Shown here one piece after another: positions 1-10,837 of a DNA stretch of 64,000 nucleotides (position 1 is its first letter; the number at the start of each line of letters is the position of its first letter). The position numbers were made by a program, and so were the translations under genes. A model generated the notes under the pieces. It made no database searches. It saw only the letters and a list, made by a program, of their open reading frames with translations, and was not told the DNA's origin. Location of the stretch: NCBI GenBank assembly GCA_032988165.1, contig JANTQF010000049.1:105936-169935 (forward strand), read 5' to 3'. This DNA comes from Emmonsiellopsis sp. PD_33. Taxonomy: Eukaryota > Ascomycota > Eurotiomycetes > Onygenales > Ajellomycetaceae.

Positions 1-1809
1 ACTGAAATTAACTGATTATTTGAGTTAGAACCCTATATTACTATAAAGATCATCTCTTTTAACTGGAAGCTCTTTCTTGGGTTCCCATGATGATCAGATT
101 TTCTCAGGCCCTACTAGTAGCTGTCAAACTCCTCTTACCACATCTAATGTAATTAAAGATAATGTGATTAAGAAGGGTGAAGGGTGTCTTATATGAGCTG
201 AATCAGAGTAAAGGCTAGACAGAAGTAAAATACAAAATAATAATCATACCCTTCTTGATGATATTAGGGTTTTATGTGCTAAAAGGCTGTACTCTAGCTA
301 TAAAATCCTATCATCATAATGGATATCTTAACTAGAAGAAAAGAAGCCCCTGATGTTGGAATTAATAAAGAAGGTATGGAAGATACAGTGTGAGGAGTTA
401 ATCAAGTAGTGGAATCAAATAGAAGATATGATTAATCTTAAAAATCAATTAATAAAGTAGTCTAACTGTTGGGAGGCATGAATGGTAGTTCCTCTAAGTA
501 TATTACTTACATGCTAATACTCTAATACTGATAGTATAATACTAGTAGGTTCTTAAATACATTGCTTTAGTTTGATATTATCATATAATGATGGTCAAAG
601 CATACATTGATGGCATATTTAGTAGTAGATACTTAAAGAAAGTAAATCTGCAGAAGAAGATATAAATAGAGCTTCTAAAGAACTATCTTTATCTATACTC
701 AGATGATATTTATGATGAGAATGGGGTAAACTCTGTTTTCCATTATTTTTGATCTCTATTGACTGACTTCATAGAATTTAAAATGTAGTATATAATGACT
801 TTCCAATAATATTCTTTAGGTATTTGTGAAGCTTTTCTATAGTTAAGGTTAGTATGGCTTAGCAAGTAACTTACTCACATGAAAGTTCTTTAGATACTCT
901 AAATAGAAGCCTGCTACTATTCTTTCTATCTTTATTATAGCTAATTTGATGTACTTTATGATCAGGAATCTTGAACAAATAATTGATCAGTCTGGGGATA
1001 CAGGATCAAAATTTGATGGAGCTTTGGCTTTTTGTAAGGATTAGACTTTATAATTACATGGGATTGGATCTTTATTACTAATATTTGTAATTAGGAAAAT
1101 TCAAGGATTTAACAGCCATATAGGGGGAAATGTGTGAGGAGCAAAGAGATATACTGAGATGTATTATTTGAAAATGAGTTTAGAATCTTTCTGAATTTCA
1201 GAAGGATAATAGGGAAACTGCAGTGAATGAGATCATTACTAATTTAAATGCTAATATAATGGAAGATCTTGATTTATTCAAGCTAATAGATAATGAATAG
1301 AAAGGTGTAGAGTAATTAATATGTCTTTATAGATTTCTCATACTCTCTCTTATTTACTTGAGATCTAACTCTACTTCTAAAATAACAGTATATTAATTCT
1401 TTCACAGACTAGCTATCTATAGCTCAGAGTTTGTCTCTACAGTTGCTAATACTCTGCTGACAACCCTATTAGTGCTCATAATGAAAGAAGTGTAGATTAT
1501 CATAATTTTTTAATATTTAGTCATCTTTATTATGTGGAATCATCTCTTACTACAATACATACTTATTACTGAGAGGTCTCTTCACTTAATATTTCTCTCA
1601 GCAAGACTATAATGTTATTTATTAATAGCTCTTCTGTAATTCTTATTTATACTTAATGCCTGCATTCTTAATTTTCTTGCTTCTTCTTCTATTCCTCCCC
1701 TTCATCACTACAACTACTTATTTCAAATAACACCTGGCACTATTCATTCAATAGTTATTAATCTATCTTGATTTTATTTTTTACTGTTTATAGATTCTAT
1801 ACATTATAG
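1..1809. other. AT-rich, RIP-degraded repeat DNA without a gene
   Basis: This stretch is strongly AT-rich with stop codons in all frames and no usable ORF. The composition and the abundance of TAA, TAG and TGA match the neighbouring transposon remnants, where the stops can be traced to C-to-T changes. Short coding-like runs occur around 960-1300 but I could not assign them to any family. It is best read as part of an AT-rich isochore made of old, mutated repeats. Confidence 0.6.
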
Positions 1810-2548
1810 ATGAATAATACTTTTACTGAATTAGATAATAATAATAACTAATGTGACCAACATGTGATAGATGACAGTGTCAGTAAAGATAATATTATTA
1901 ATAATAGAGTATAGAGTACTGCTGATGCTGTTGCCAATGTTAATGTAGATAAAGATAGGAACACACTGATTAATATTAGTGTAGCTGATATGAGTAGTAA
2001 TAGGGATACCTCTAATAATATTAATATAGATGGGGATAGGGATATACTGGCTAATATTAGTACAATTAATATGAGTAGTGATAGGGATACCTCCAACAAT
2101 ATTAACATGGATGGGGGTAGGGACACACTGGCTAATATTAGTGCAACTAATATGAGTGGTGATAGGGACACCTCTGACAATATTGATATAGATGAGAGTA
2201 GAGACACACTGACTAATATTAATGTAACTAATGTAAGTGGCAATGAGGATATCTCCAATAATATTGATATAAATGAGGGTAGAGACACACTCACTAATAT
2301 TAGTGCAGCTAATATTGAGTGGTGAGAGAGACATCTCCACTAAAATTGATGTAGATGATAATAGGGATACACTGCATAATATTAGTACATTCAATGCAAG
2401 TAATAATAAAGATACCTCTATAAATCTTAGCACAGTTAATGCCATTAATGGCAGCAACACCTCCACCAATGTTGATATGATTGGGAATATTTGCACTGTT
2501 GACACTATTAGTGTGATTATTACACTGCAGGCATATATGAGGAACTAG
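1810..2548 (+). pseudogene. RIP-damaged gene for a 27-residue-repeat Asn/Asp-rich protein
   Basis: A reading frame can be followed from an ATG at 1810, interrupted by TAA at 1849 and TAG at 1912; both are one C-to-T step from Gln codons. From 1915 the frame is open to about 2325 and consists of 27-residue repeats rich in Asn, Asp, Ile and Ser (pattern like RDTSNNI.. then RDTLANIS). The last repeat interval is 82 instead of 81 bp, so the frame shifts by one and continues in the next frame to 2548. Two stops plus one frameshift make it non-functional. I do not recognise the family; it could be a cargo gene or part of a transposon. The Asn-rich composition is partly a product of the AT bias. Confidence 0.5.
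1922..2440 (+). repeat. 81-bp tandem repeat (minisatellite, about 6 copies)
   Basis: The phrase CTAATATTAGT or a close variant ends at 1980, 2061, 2142, 2223, 2304 and 2386, that is at intervals of 81, 81, 81, 81 and 82 bp. The copies differ by scattered substitutions, mainly transitions. 81 bp equals 27 codons, so the array was expanded within a reading frame. A weaker copy continues to about 2440. Confidence 0.85.
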
Positions 2549-3599
2549 CTGCATACAGTAGCTCCTACACACTCCAAGTGGGATCATATGATAAATTGCT
2601 ATATCTGCTAAAACTGCATGAGTGTGCTTGTGCCACCATGTGCCCCACATGCAGTAAAAAGATTTTGCTGATGATCAGAAAAGATAATGAAGTTAAATAT
2701 AAGATAGAAGCCATTTTTAACTGCTACTCATATAGCTATAGTTTCTAATACCTCATGAAATAGCTTAGTTACACAGCTCCTATATGAGAACCAGCCTTCA
2801 CCCTGCAGGATACTACTATACTTACCTAATACAAAGAACTGTATCTACCTGATGAGACTCTACCTACATAATAGTATATTTAATTCTCTGTTCCCACCCA
2901 CCTGCCTCCTAAATAAGAGGGGATAATGTGAAGAGCTACACTTTCATACCTCTATTTTATAGCTTATCTGAACCTCACAGCTCTAATCATATAATCAGCC
3001 TAATCTTTCTCTAATAATCCACCTAATCAATTAGGATTTCCTGGTCTAAGGCTAATAAATTCTTTAGTCAATCAGAGGTCATCATTCATCCAACTATCAG
3101 ATCAGAAGAACATTACCCCACCTGAAAATCTCTTATATCATATAATCTTATATTTCTTTTTTCTTTTCCTTTTCTTCTTCAGTAATTTTAACTTTATACA
3201 TAGTATAACTAGATCTTACCTGTAATAGGAATCTAACTCATTATATCTATACTAAATATAATCAAATCTTATATAGTCAGTTTTTACTGTAATATAGGAA
3301 GCACTCCATCAACATCTTCCTTTCAAAGGACTATTTTGTAGTCTGATTATCTTAATGGTGCATTAGCAGGGTTAAGCTAACTTAAATAGTAATGAATATA
3401 AAAATTATATTCTAATAGCTCTTCTATCTAACATACTTATCTATTAGATAGCTTTTTAGTAATAAAGAAATAATATAAATTAGCATGATCTATTAGCATC
3501 TGAATAGAGAATTTAGTGCCTTATATATAATGTCTTCACACTTAAAATAATTTAATAATTACTAATAATTCTTGATCATATATATCATATTAATATTAC
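2549..3599. other. AT-rich degraded repeat DNA, no gene
   Basis: There is no usable ORF. A short Cys-containing run near 2580-2660 (two CxxC-like pairs) may be the tail of the preceding repeat-protein pseudogene or of another element. The remainder is probably the integrase/3' side of the Gypsy remnant that lies to its right on the minus strand, but I could not recognise integrase motifs. Confidence 0.4.
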
Positions 3600-6450
3600 A
3601 TTAGATTCAACTTTTTCAAATAGAAGATGATTGATAATCAATCTCACCTACATATTATAAGTAAATAGGTACTTTCCTACTAACTTCTCTTAGGATCTTA
3701 TGTATTGCTAGTAGGTTCTAGTTATATATCCTTAGATAATTGAAAGAGAATTCTAGTAATTCTGAATTTCAAAGCATCTATCTCTACTTATATAGGCTTT
3801 TTAGAGTTAAAGTGATTAAGCAACATAGCATCTACAAAAGCTTGCTTAACTTCTTAAAATACTATTTAAGCTTGTTCAGTAAATATGAATAGTTCAGGTT
3901 TCTTTCCCTTAGTACTATCTTTTAGTAAGTCTGTTATGAGAGTAGTTATTCTCAAATAGGTATATATAAATCATTAATAGAAATTTATAAATTCTAAGAA
4001 AACTTAGACTTCTCAAAACATTTAAGGCTCAGACTATTTAAGAATAGTGGCTATACAGTTTTGATCCATTCAAATTCCATTAACTCTAACTATAAAGCCT
4101 AGAAACTCTAATTCCTTTATAAAGAAAGCACATATTAATTTCTTTATATAAAGATTATATTACTAGAGTCTTTCTAGTATTTAATGTATGTACTTTTCAT
4201 GATCTTTCTTATTTTTAGAGAAGATCAGAATATCATCAAGGTAAACTACACAGTAGATGTTAATAAGTTCATAAAGTGCTTAATTAATATAGAACTAAAA
4301 CATAGTTAGTATGTTATATAGTTCTATAGGTATTATATAAAATTTAAAATATCTATATTTCATTCAGAAAGCTGTTTTTCATTCATCACCTTCTTTAATG
4401 TAAATATAATAATATATATTCTTAAGATCTAGCTTAGAAAAGTATTTCATCTTACTCAGCTAGTCTATCATCTCTTTAATAAGTGGTAGTAGAGTACAGT
4501 CCTTAATAATTACCCTATTCAAACCCTAGTAGTCTACACAAAGTTAAAAACTACTATTCTTTTTAGGTATAAATAGTATTAGAGCTTCAGCTGAGCTTCA
4601 TGAAGGTCAAATCCAATTTTAAGACTACATCTCTTTCAAGAATTTTCATAATGTATCCAGTTCTTTCACAGATAAGTTATATAAAGGGCCATAGAGTAGT
4701 GAAGTACTATCAATTAAATTGATTTTATATGCTACTTTTTTCACATCAGCCAATTTTGATGCACCTTCTTCTGAAAAAATAGTAGAAAACTTTTTAAATA
4801 CATTTTATATATATAGATTCAATGAGAACTCTAATACTTCTCTATGTAATATAATCAAGGCTTAACCTGAAGGATCTATATCAATTTCATTATTAATAAT
4901 ATAATAAACACAGGATGCATTCTGAATCATTTTTACAAACTTTTTAGAACTTTTAATAGTTATTTGATCATCAGTAAGGTAATAATATCATATTTAAGTA
5001 ACCCAATTAATTAGTGAGTTATTTATTAATATTCATGGCATTTCTAGAATAATATCCTCATCTAATATTTTTATAACTTAATAAGGTAAATTTTCATCAT
5101 TTAAATGATCTTCTGAATCAGTAGCTTTTATCAAAATCATCTTCAAATCAAATTAGAAATAAAAATTACTCATAGAAAATCAAACTATATCTAAAATTTC
5201 AGGAACTTTTCATTCATACTTAGTAAGATACTTTGTAGCTATGCAATTCACCTACAACTCAGAATCAAATAGATAACAAGTTATAACCACACTGAAGGAA
5301 GTATTAATAAGTATGATAAAATGAAGTTAAAAATCTAAGTATAATTATTACTAATTAAAAACATCTTCCATTCAGACTGTAGAGATTTTTAAAACATCTT
5401 TATCATTCTTTTTCTTTTTTTTATTAAATCAATAATTCTTTATATAATAACTAGATTTATTATAATTAAAATAAAGATTCTTATCCTCTCTGTTCTTCCA
5501 CTCTTTTGAAGAAATATTATTAGTAGGCTTGGGAGATAGTTTTGAAATAAATCTATCTTACCTACATTTTATACTCTTATTATTGACACTAATAACTATA
5601 GGATACCTGATATTATAAAAATTAGCATCTATATCAGCAGATTGATTTTGCTGAGAAGATTATCAGGGTTTCTTCAATTAAAATTAAAGATAAGATGCTA
5701 GATTAACTAGCTCTATTCAATCTATTAAAATAATCTGATAATTATTAATAGTATTTTAAATTGAGAGATGCAGCTTAGCATAAAAAAGCTATATTTATAA
5801 GGTATAAAGGTGATATTCAAGCTTATTCTAATATTCATCAAAAAAGCTTTAAAAGTATGAACTGATTAATTCTCTTATTGAACTAGATTACAAAATTAAG
5901 AAGTAATAAGATAGCTATAATTATAATGATCCTCAAGTTGATTCATAAGGAACTCTTTGAATTTCTTCTAATTAAATATTATTTCTTCATGATATAATTC
6001 TGACTTCTTAATACTTCAAGTCATCTCAATTATTCCTCATAGCTATCTTATAGTATATAAGATACAGGCATGATTATAAGAGAATTTCTCAGAAGCTAAC
6101 TTATATTTACATTCAAGAAAATAGGTAAATATATGATACTTATTGATAGATTTCTCATAATAAGATGTTGAATTACCTATCTTAATATTATAATATTTAG
6201 AAATAATAATCTCTTCTTATAAGATCTTTATAAGTTTATTGTGAGTAAAAATAATACAACTTAATGAGTTATTCAGTTTAAATGCCTTAGAGTCAGAAGG
6301 AATAGAGATATTACAGTTAGAATTATAAATCACTATAACTAGCTTTAGTATTAACATGCTACTAATAGCTTGCCTCTGCAATGATTAGAGAAGTAATTCA
6401 AACTTATAAGATCAGATAATAGAAACTCATCACTACTTTATATAATAAGT
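3600..6450 (-). mobile_element. Ty3/Gypsy LTR retrotransposon remnant (gag-pol, RIP-inactivated)
   Basis: Read on the minus strand, the order is gag, zinc knuckle, reverse transcriptase, RNase H, as in Ty3/Gypsy elements. A CCHC zinc knuckle lies near 5430-5490 with its cysteines changed to tyrosine (TGT/TGC to TAT/TAC). A reverse-transcriptase palm start (LCVDY.GLN, the dot a stop) lies near 4500-4575, and the catalytic YLDD motif followed by ILIFS lies at about 4200-4245. An RNase H-like connection region with VEIDA near 3780 follows. Gag-like sequence occupies about 5700-6350. Numerous TAG/TAA stops stand where Gln or Trp would be expected, the signature of RIP. No LTR pair was found, so the element ends are uncertain. 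It cannot encode a working polyprotein. Confidence 0.85.
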
Positions 6451-6839
6451 ATAGTAGAGATGGCTCCACTTCAACCTTAAGAAGTAAGAGTAAATTAGGG
6501 TATAAAGATAAACTAATTAGTAGCATATAGAAATAAAATAAAGTAATACTAATAGATAGAATTAATTAAGAAATAAATTACTGACCCCTAGAATACTAGG
6601 GGTCAGCCTGTTTTATATATAGATCTAGATGATAATATAACTACACTACTCTAATATTAACAATATATATATATCAGCCTAATACAGCCTGCTATAGAGT
6701 TAGAGAATAATCAAATCAATCTAATTATTAATATAGTATAGTAGGCTTCTAGACTTAGCATACTATCATAATACTAGCAAATCAATTAAATAGGGATATA
6801 AGGTCTTTACTATAGTGAAATGTGACTATATTTAGACAT
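6451..6839. other. AT-rich spacer between two transposon remnants
   Basis: No ORF. It lies upstream of the Gypsy gag start and could hold its 5' LTR, but no matching second copy was found in the window. It contains a GC-richer perfect palindrome at 6581-6606 and an (AT)n run near 6660. Confidence 0.4.
6581..6606. repeat. Perfect inverted repeat, 11-bp arms, 4-nt loop
   Basis: CTGACCCCTAG (6581-6591) is followed by AATA and then by its exact reverse complement at 6596-6606. The arms are much richer in G and C than their surroundings. It could be part of an LTR or terminal inverted repeat, or a hairpin left by an element junction. Confidence 0.8.
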
Positions 6840-7810
6840 TCTCCATGATAAATATTTAAATGTGCATAGATCAGATGTTTAAAGTGCCTAGATTAACTAC
6901 CACTAAATCTCTTATTATAAAGTTAATTGAATGCTTATCCTCTATTATTATTAAATTGATACTACAGCTATTACCCTTTAAATTAATTTATTGCATTTAA
7001 GTACCTATCTATATGATTTTTATGAATAACTACTTCACATTGATTGCCCTCTTCAAACACCTATGAATCTGAGGATATAATACCTATGAAACTACTTGGC
7101 CTTCAAAACTCCCTTTTATCCTATAGAAACTGAAGGACCTAGAAAGCTTGATGAAGATTTCCTTTAATACTCTATATTTAATATCTGAAAATGATGTTCT
7201 CTATCTTAAATGAAAAGATAATAATATGGTTTTAATACTATCAACTATTCATACAATAGACAGCTTCATTACCTGTAAATGGAAGTAGCTAGGGATTACT
7301 TCTACTAATAGATCTCAAATATAGTGTGTTTTTAATAATAAATCAATCAAGAAAATTGAAATTCCTATCTTGATTGATGACTACAATTATTTTATGAATG
7401 GTGTAGACCTAGTAAATTAGTACTAAGTAGTATATAAGACTTATAGAGTCACTAATTATAACTAATTAGTAATCTTATGGTAGATGATTGATTAGGCCAT
7501 CATAAATGCTTACATCCTCTATAAAATGCTAGCTATTAAGCCACTTAGTCATCTTCAATTCTATGAGTGGCTGTATTTTTAACTCTATTAATTTACTAAT
7601 CTTCTACTGCCTGAACAATCAAATTCTGATCTTAATCACATGTGGATTACATTACTGAATGTGTGAGCTTATGTGTGGTACTAGTACAAAAGAAAACAGA
7701 AAGATATTAAGAAGGAATGGGTACCTCAATCAAAGTGTGGTTACTCTGCATGTCAAGGTATAGCTCTCTATGTGAAATCTCAATACTAGCAGGAATTTCA
7801 TTCTATATAA
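6840..7810 (+). mobile_element. piggyBac-like (DDE_Tnp_1_7) transposase remnant, RIP-inactivated
   Basis: A single plus-strand frame, punctuated by many TAG/TAA/TGA stops, reads as the C-terminal half of a piggyBac-type transposase. The family hallmark GVDL appears after an ATG at 7394, followed by a helix region ending in NAYILYK and LSH. The end carries a Cys-rich tail: CGY, then SAC, then tyrosines where the family has cysteines, then EFHSI and a stop at 7808-7810. The same frame upstream contains KTPFYPIETEGP near 7105-7140. The stops fit TGG or CAG/CAA mutated to TAG/TAA, and the Cys-to-Tyr changes fit TGT/TGC to TAT/TAC, all RIP-type transitions. The N-terminal half before about 7090 is too mutated to be sure of. 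Confidence 0.65.
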
Positions 7811-9031
7811 CTGAATTAGGGTTAGGGTGAATAGATTACATAGATTACACTAATACAGCTTAATACTGTTGATCTTTGCTGTGAACCAATATATCTTGTG
7901 TTTTTTATATGCTATTGTACACACTAAAAAACCATGCTAAAGTTTGCTCGCGCCCAGATGAGGAGATAAAAAGTGATCCAAGCTCCACAGGCTTGCATCC
8001 CCCCTTCGCACCATTATGCACCTAGCGCTGGGGCCGTGAGACTAACCGCGTCTCGTCATTCGTATCAGAAGCCTTTAGCCGTGACAGACGCCGTCACAGT
8101 TGTCGCTAACCAGCACCTTATTTAGCTATTATTTCCGCCCGAGTTAGCGCAGTGCAATCCATGCCGGAGATCGCCAGCTTGGCTTCGCGCGTGCACGACG
8201 ACATGGCTTGATTCTTTCGAGAATAATCTTGATTAACTATGTCGAGACGAGATGATTGTCAGGCACAGAATAGGAGATTAATTCGTCCTTATTCGTTTAC
8301 CTTTCTATACGCTCCCGGCAATTTATACATGGTAACGATTTTCGTTAAACAGAGGCCTTGGAGCACAGCTGGCGAATATCCTGCTCCTACAGCACGGTCG
8401 AAGTCAAGCAACCTCAAACAGTGACCCATACGGCTTGCAAGGCGCACCCCAAAGATCACGGATGCCCCTCCGAACACTGTTTGGGGGTATGTACTGTTCA
8501 GATAAGGGGTAATAGGCAGGCGTTCAAGATGAAGTTTCACCACCCGTCGCAGACAGAACGCAATATCTCACCAGCTGGCAATCTCCCTGGGTTCCCGCTC
8601 CGCCTATACGTACCTCCTGATGGAGAAACAACCTCAGTTAGCGCCAGTAAAATATTCGCATGCCGTGATCCCGATCGAGGGGATATTTACCCGAGCCAAG
8701 ATTCATGGCATCGTGCCAGTGTCTCCCTTTCGTTCGGCGCAGAGGGAACAAAAAAAAATGTACATATAAGGGACGGTTTCCCGGGTTAGGATCATACTTT
8801 CTTCTCTCATCTTTTTCTCTCTCCAACAGTGGTTTTGTTTTTGGTTTTGATTTCTCAGCCCGTCCGTCTCTCTTTTACATTCTCATAGTTCTGTGAACTG
8901 AACTTTGCCATTCATTTACCCCCTTTTCGTGTCTTTAACTGTCTTTTGCTGGCTGGTCCATCATCGTCGTTTCCAATCACCTTGTCCGCCTTTTCGAGTC
9001 ACTCATAATCTCGCCGCATACCAAATCCAAC
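7811..9031. other. Isochore boundary and promoter region of the next gene
   Basis: Two telomere-type TTAGGG units lie at about 7815-7827, just after the transposase remnant. Near 7930-7950 the base composition changes abruptly from AT-rich to ordinary. From 8000 on there is unique sequence without a convincing gene. A TATA-like element (ACATATAAGG) occurs at about 8762, followed by a CT-rich leader up to the ATG at 9032, as is common in fungal promoters. Confidence 0.55.
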
Positions 9032-10142
9032 ATGTTGTCTCGTGTTGCCCTTACCGCCCTCCTCGCGGCTCTAGCTGAGGCTCGCTTTGGCCAAGAGCAA
9101 ATCCCCGTGGATGCTGTGGCATCTCTCCAGTGAGTTATATCTCCATTCACAAGGCATCATGCCCAGTTCCTTACTGATATGATATCTTGATAGAGCCGGT
9201 GAACCAGGCCAAGCGCAAACCCTCGCAGGCCAAGTCCCAGGCGTTCTCCTCGGCGGTGCCGACCCATGCGAGAAGCTCGCGCTCGCCGATCAGATCGTCG
9301 CAGACCTTGGTGACGGAGCAGATGTCCTAGAAGCAGCAAAGGGGCTGGTGGGTGCCGAGCAAAACTTCAACAATTTCAACTCCGACGTGCCCGCCATCTG
9401 CGGCGACGCAGCCCTTCCCGCCACCGAAGCTCTCCGCGGTATCGTCCCCCTGGTCGACCCGGACGTGGAGGGATCCGATATTCAGAATGCGAATTCGGCA
9501 ACCAGTCTCGAGACCCCTTTCGATGCGACTGGTCTCAGCGTTGCTGACATCATGTCGGCTAATGGCTTTGTGAACTTTAACGTTGCCGGAGCTGCGGCTG
9601 GCGGAGCGGCCGCTGGCGCTGGCGCCGGGGACGATGCTGCTGCTGGTGATGCCGCGGGGGCTGGAGCAGACGCCTGCGCCGCCGCAAAGCGCATGACCCG
9701 CCGCAACTCCAACCTGCGCTTCGCACCGCGCCAAAATAACGAAACCTGCGCTGACGCTGCTGCCAATAACGCAGCTGCGGGTGGTAACGGTGCCGCCGGT
9801 GGCGACGATGCTGGCGCTGGTGACGATGCTGGCGCGGCAGCGGACACGGGCGCCGCAGACTTCGGCGCATGCGACCCCAGCATCAAGTTCGAAGGAGGCC
9901 TAGGCGGGCGTCCCGCGGACGAGTTCACGTTCCAGGCAATTGACCCGCTGGTTGCCGAGGGCCAGCAGGAGGCACTAAACCCCAGCATTATCATGAACCG
10001 CGTCTGCGACCAGTTGACGAATGTCTGCGAGGCAAATGAGGCGGCGGTCACGGCGTGCGAGGAGGCGCAGGCATTGGCTGAGGCGGATGGGACGAGGGAT
10101 CAGACTACTGCTGATACGTTTAATCAGGCGTTGGGGCTTTAA
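9032..10142 (+). CDS. Secreted Ala/Gly-rich protein of unknown function
   Basis: Two exons: 9032-9129 and 9194-10142; the 64-nt intron has GTGAGT, an ACTGAT branch-like site and TAG. The join keeps phase and gives 348 residues. The start is the first ATG, giving a signal peptide (MLSRVALTALLAALAEA). The mature protein has three parts: an N-terminal domain with Cys about 30 residues apart (ADPCEK, PAIC), a low-complexity Ala/Gly/Asp linker holding a dibasic RR and an isolated Cys, and a conserved-looking C-terminal domain with four cysteines (FGACDP, NRVCDQ, NVCEA, TACEE). No GPI signal is evident because the protein ends in a non-hydrophobic tail. It resembles uncharacterised fungal cell-surface or secreted proteins. 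No enzymatic motif was seen. GC-rich linker repeats generate long antisense ORFs that are artefacts. Confidence 0.85.
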
Positions 10143-10837
10143 GTTAAAGGGGCTAGGATGTGTTTTGGAACAAGTGGGTGTGTGAGGGGTTTTCTTTGAG
10201 AGGGAAGGGGGCTTCTGGTGTGGGTGGGATACTATGAATGAATGATCTATCTGTTATGCTGGGTTGGTGTTGTATCGTTTTGGAGGGATGGATCTGGTTT
10301 CTATTCAAATTCGCATCGTCCAGCGGGGCTGTTGGGCTGTTTGCCTGCCTTGGATTTATTTCGCTTTCTCGCGCATGCAATCGATAATTTTTCCTTCAGG
10401 AACTCGGATTTCCTTACCCACACTTCTTAGTGGTCTAGATTCGCTCAATCATGGGAGCAGTAGATACATAGTGGCCATAAGTTAGTAGAGACAGTGATTA
10501 TGCATAATGGGGTAGAGTTTCAACAAAATCAGCGGTGGCTTCAGGGCACAAATGTCGCTCCCTTCTGAGAGGTCATAGAAATTAGCTTGGCGAGTATGAG
10601 GGGTTGGCTAGAACAGACAGGATACCAGGTATCAAATTGCTCATAAAGCATATATAGCCAGGGTAGTAAAAAAAACGGCAATTGGTAATAAATGGGGGAA
10701 TGAACGCGCAAATAAACAATAATAACAAAGAAAAGTCAAAGAAACGCGCCCCAATCGACTAAAATAACGTCGTATACCCTCAGGCGCGTCCAAACAATAT
10801 GTAGAGTTCCGAATAGCGCGATCATCTGCAGCCCAAT
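10143..10837. other. Convergent intergenic region
   Basis: This lies between the 3' ends of the secreted-protein gene (plus) and the 2EXR-type gene (minus). No ORF of note. It presumably carries both 3' UTRs; an AATAAA-like motif occurs around 10710 (minus-gene side is A/T mixed). Nothing else seen. Confidence 0.5.

Noticed and set aside
1831..2505. Minus-strand ORF of 224 codons, and its neighbour of 148 codons
   Set aside because: They are the antisense readings of the 81-bp repeat array; hydrophobic Ile/Leu-rich composition is the complement of Asn/Asp-rich codons.
7815..7827. TTAGGG repeats as evidence of a telomere
   Set aside because: Only two units, and unique sequence continues on both sides.
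9482..10051. Minus-strand Ala/Pro/Ser-rich ORF of 189 codons
   Set aside because: Antisense shadow of the GC-rich linker of the secreted protein; no family features.
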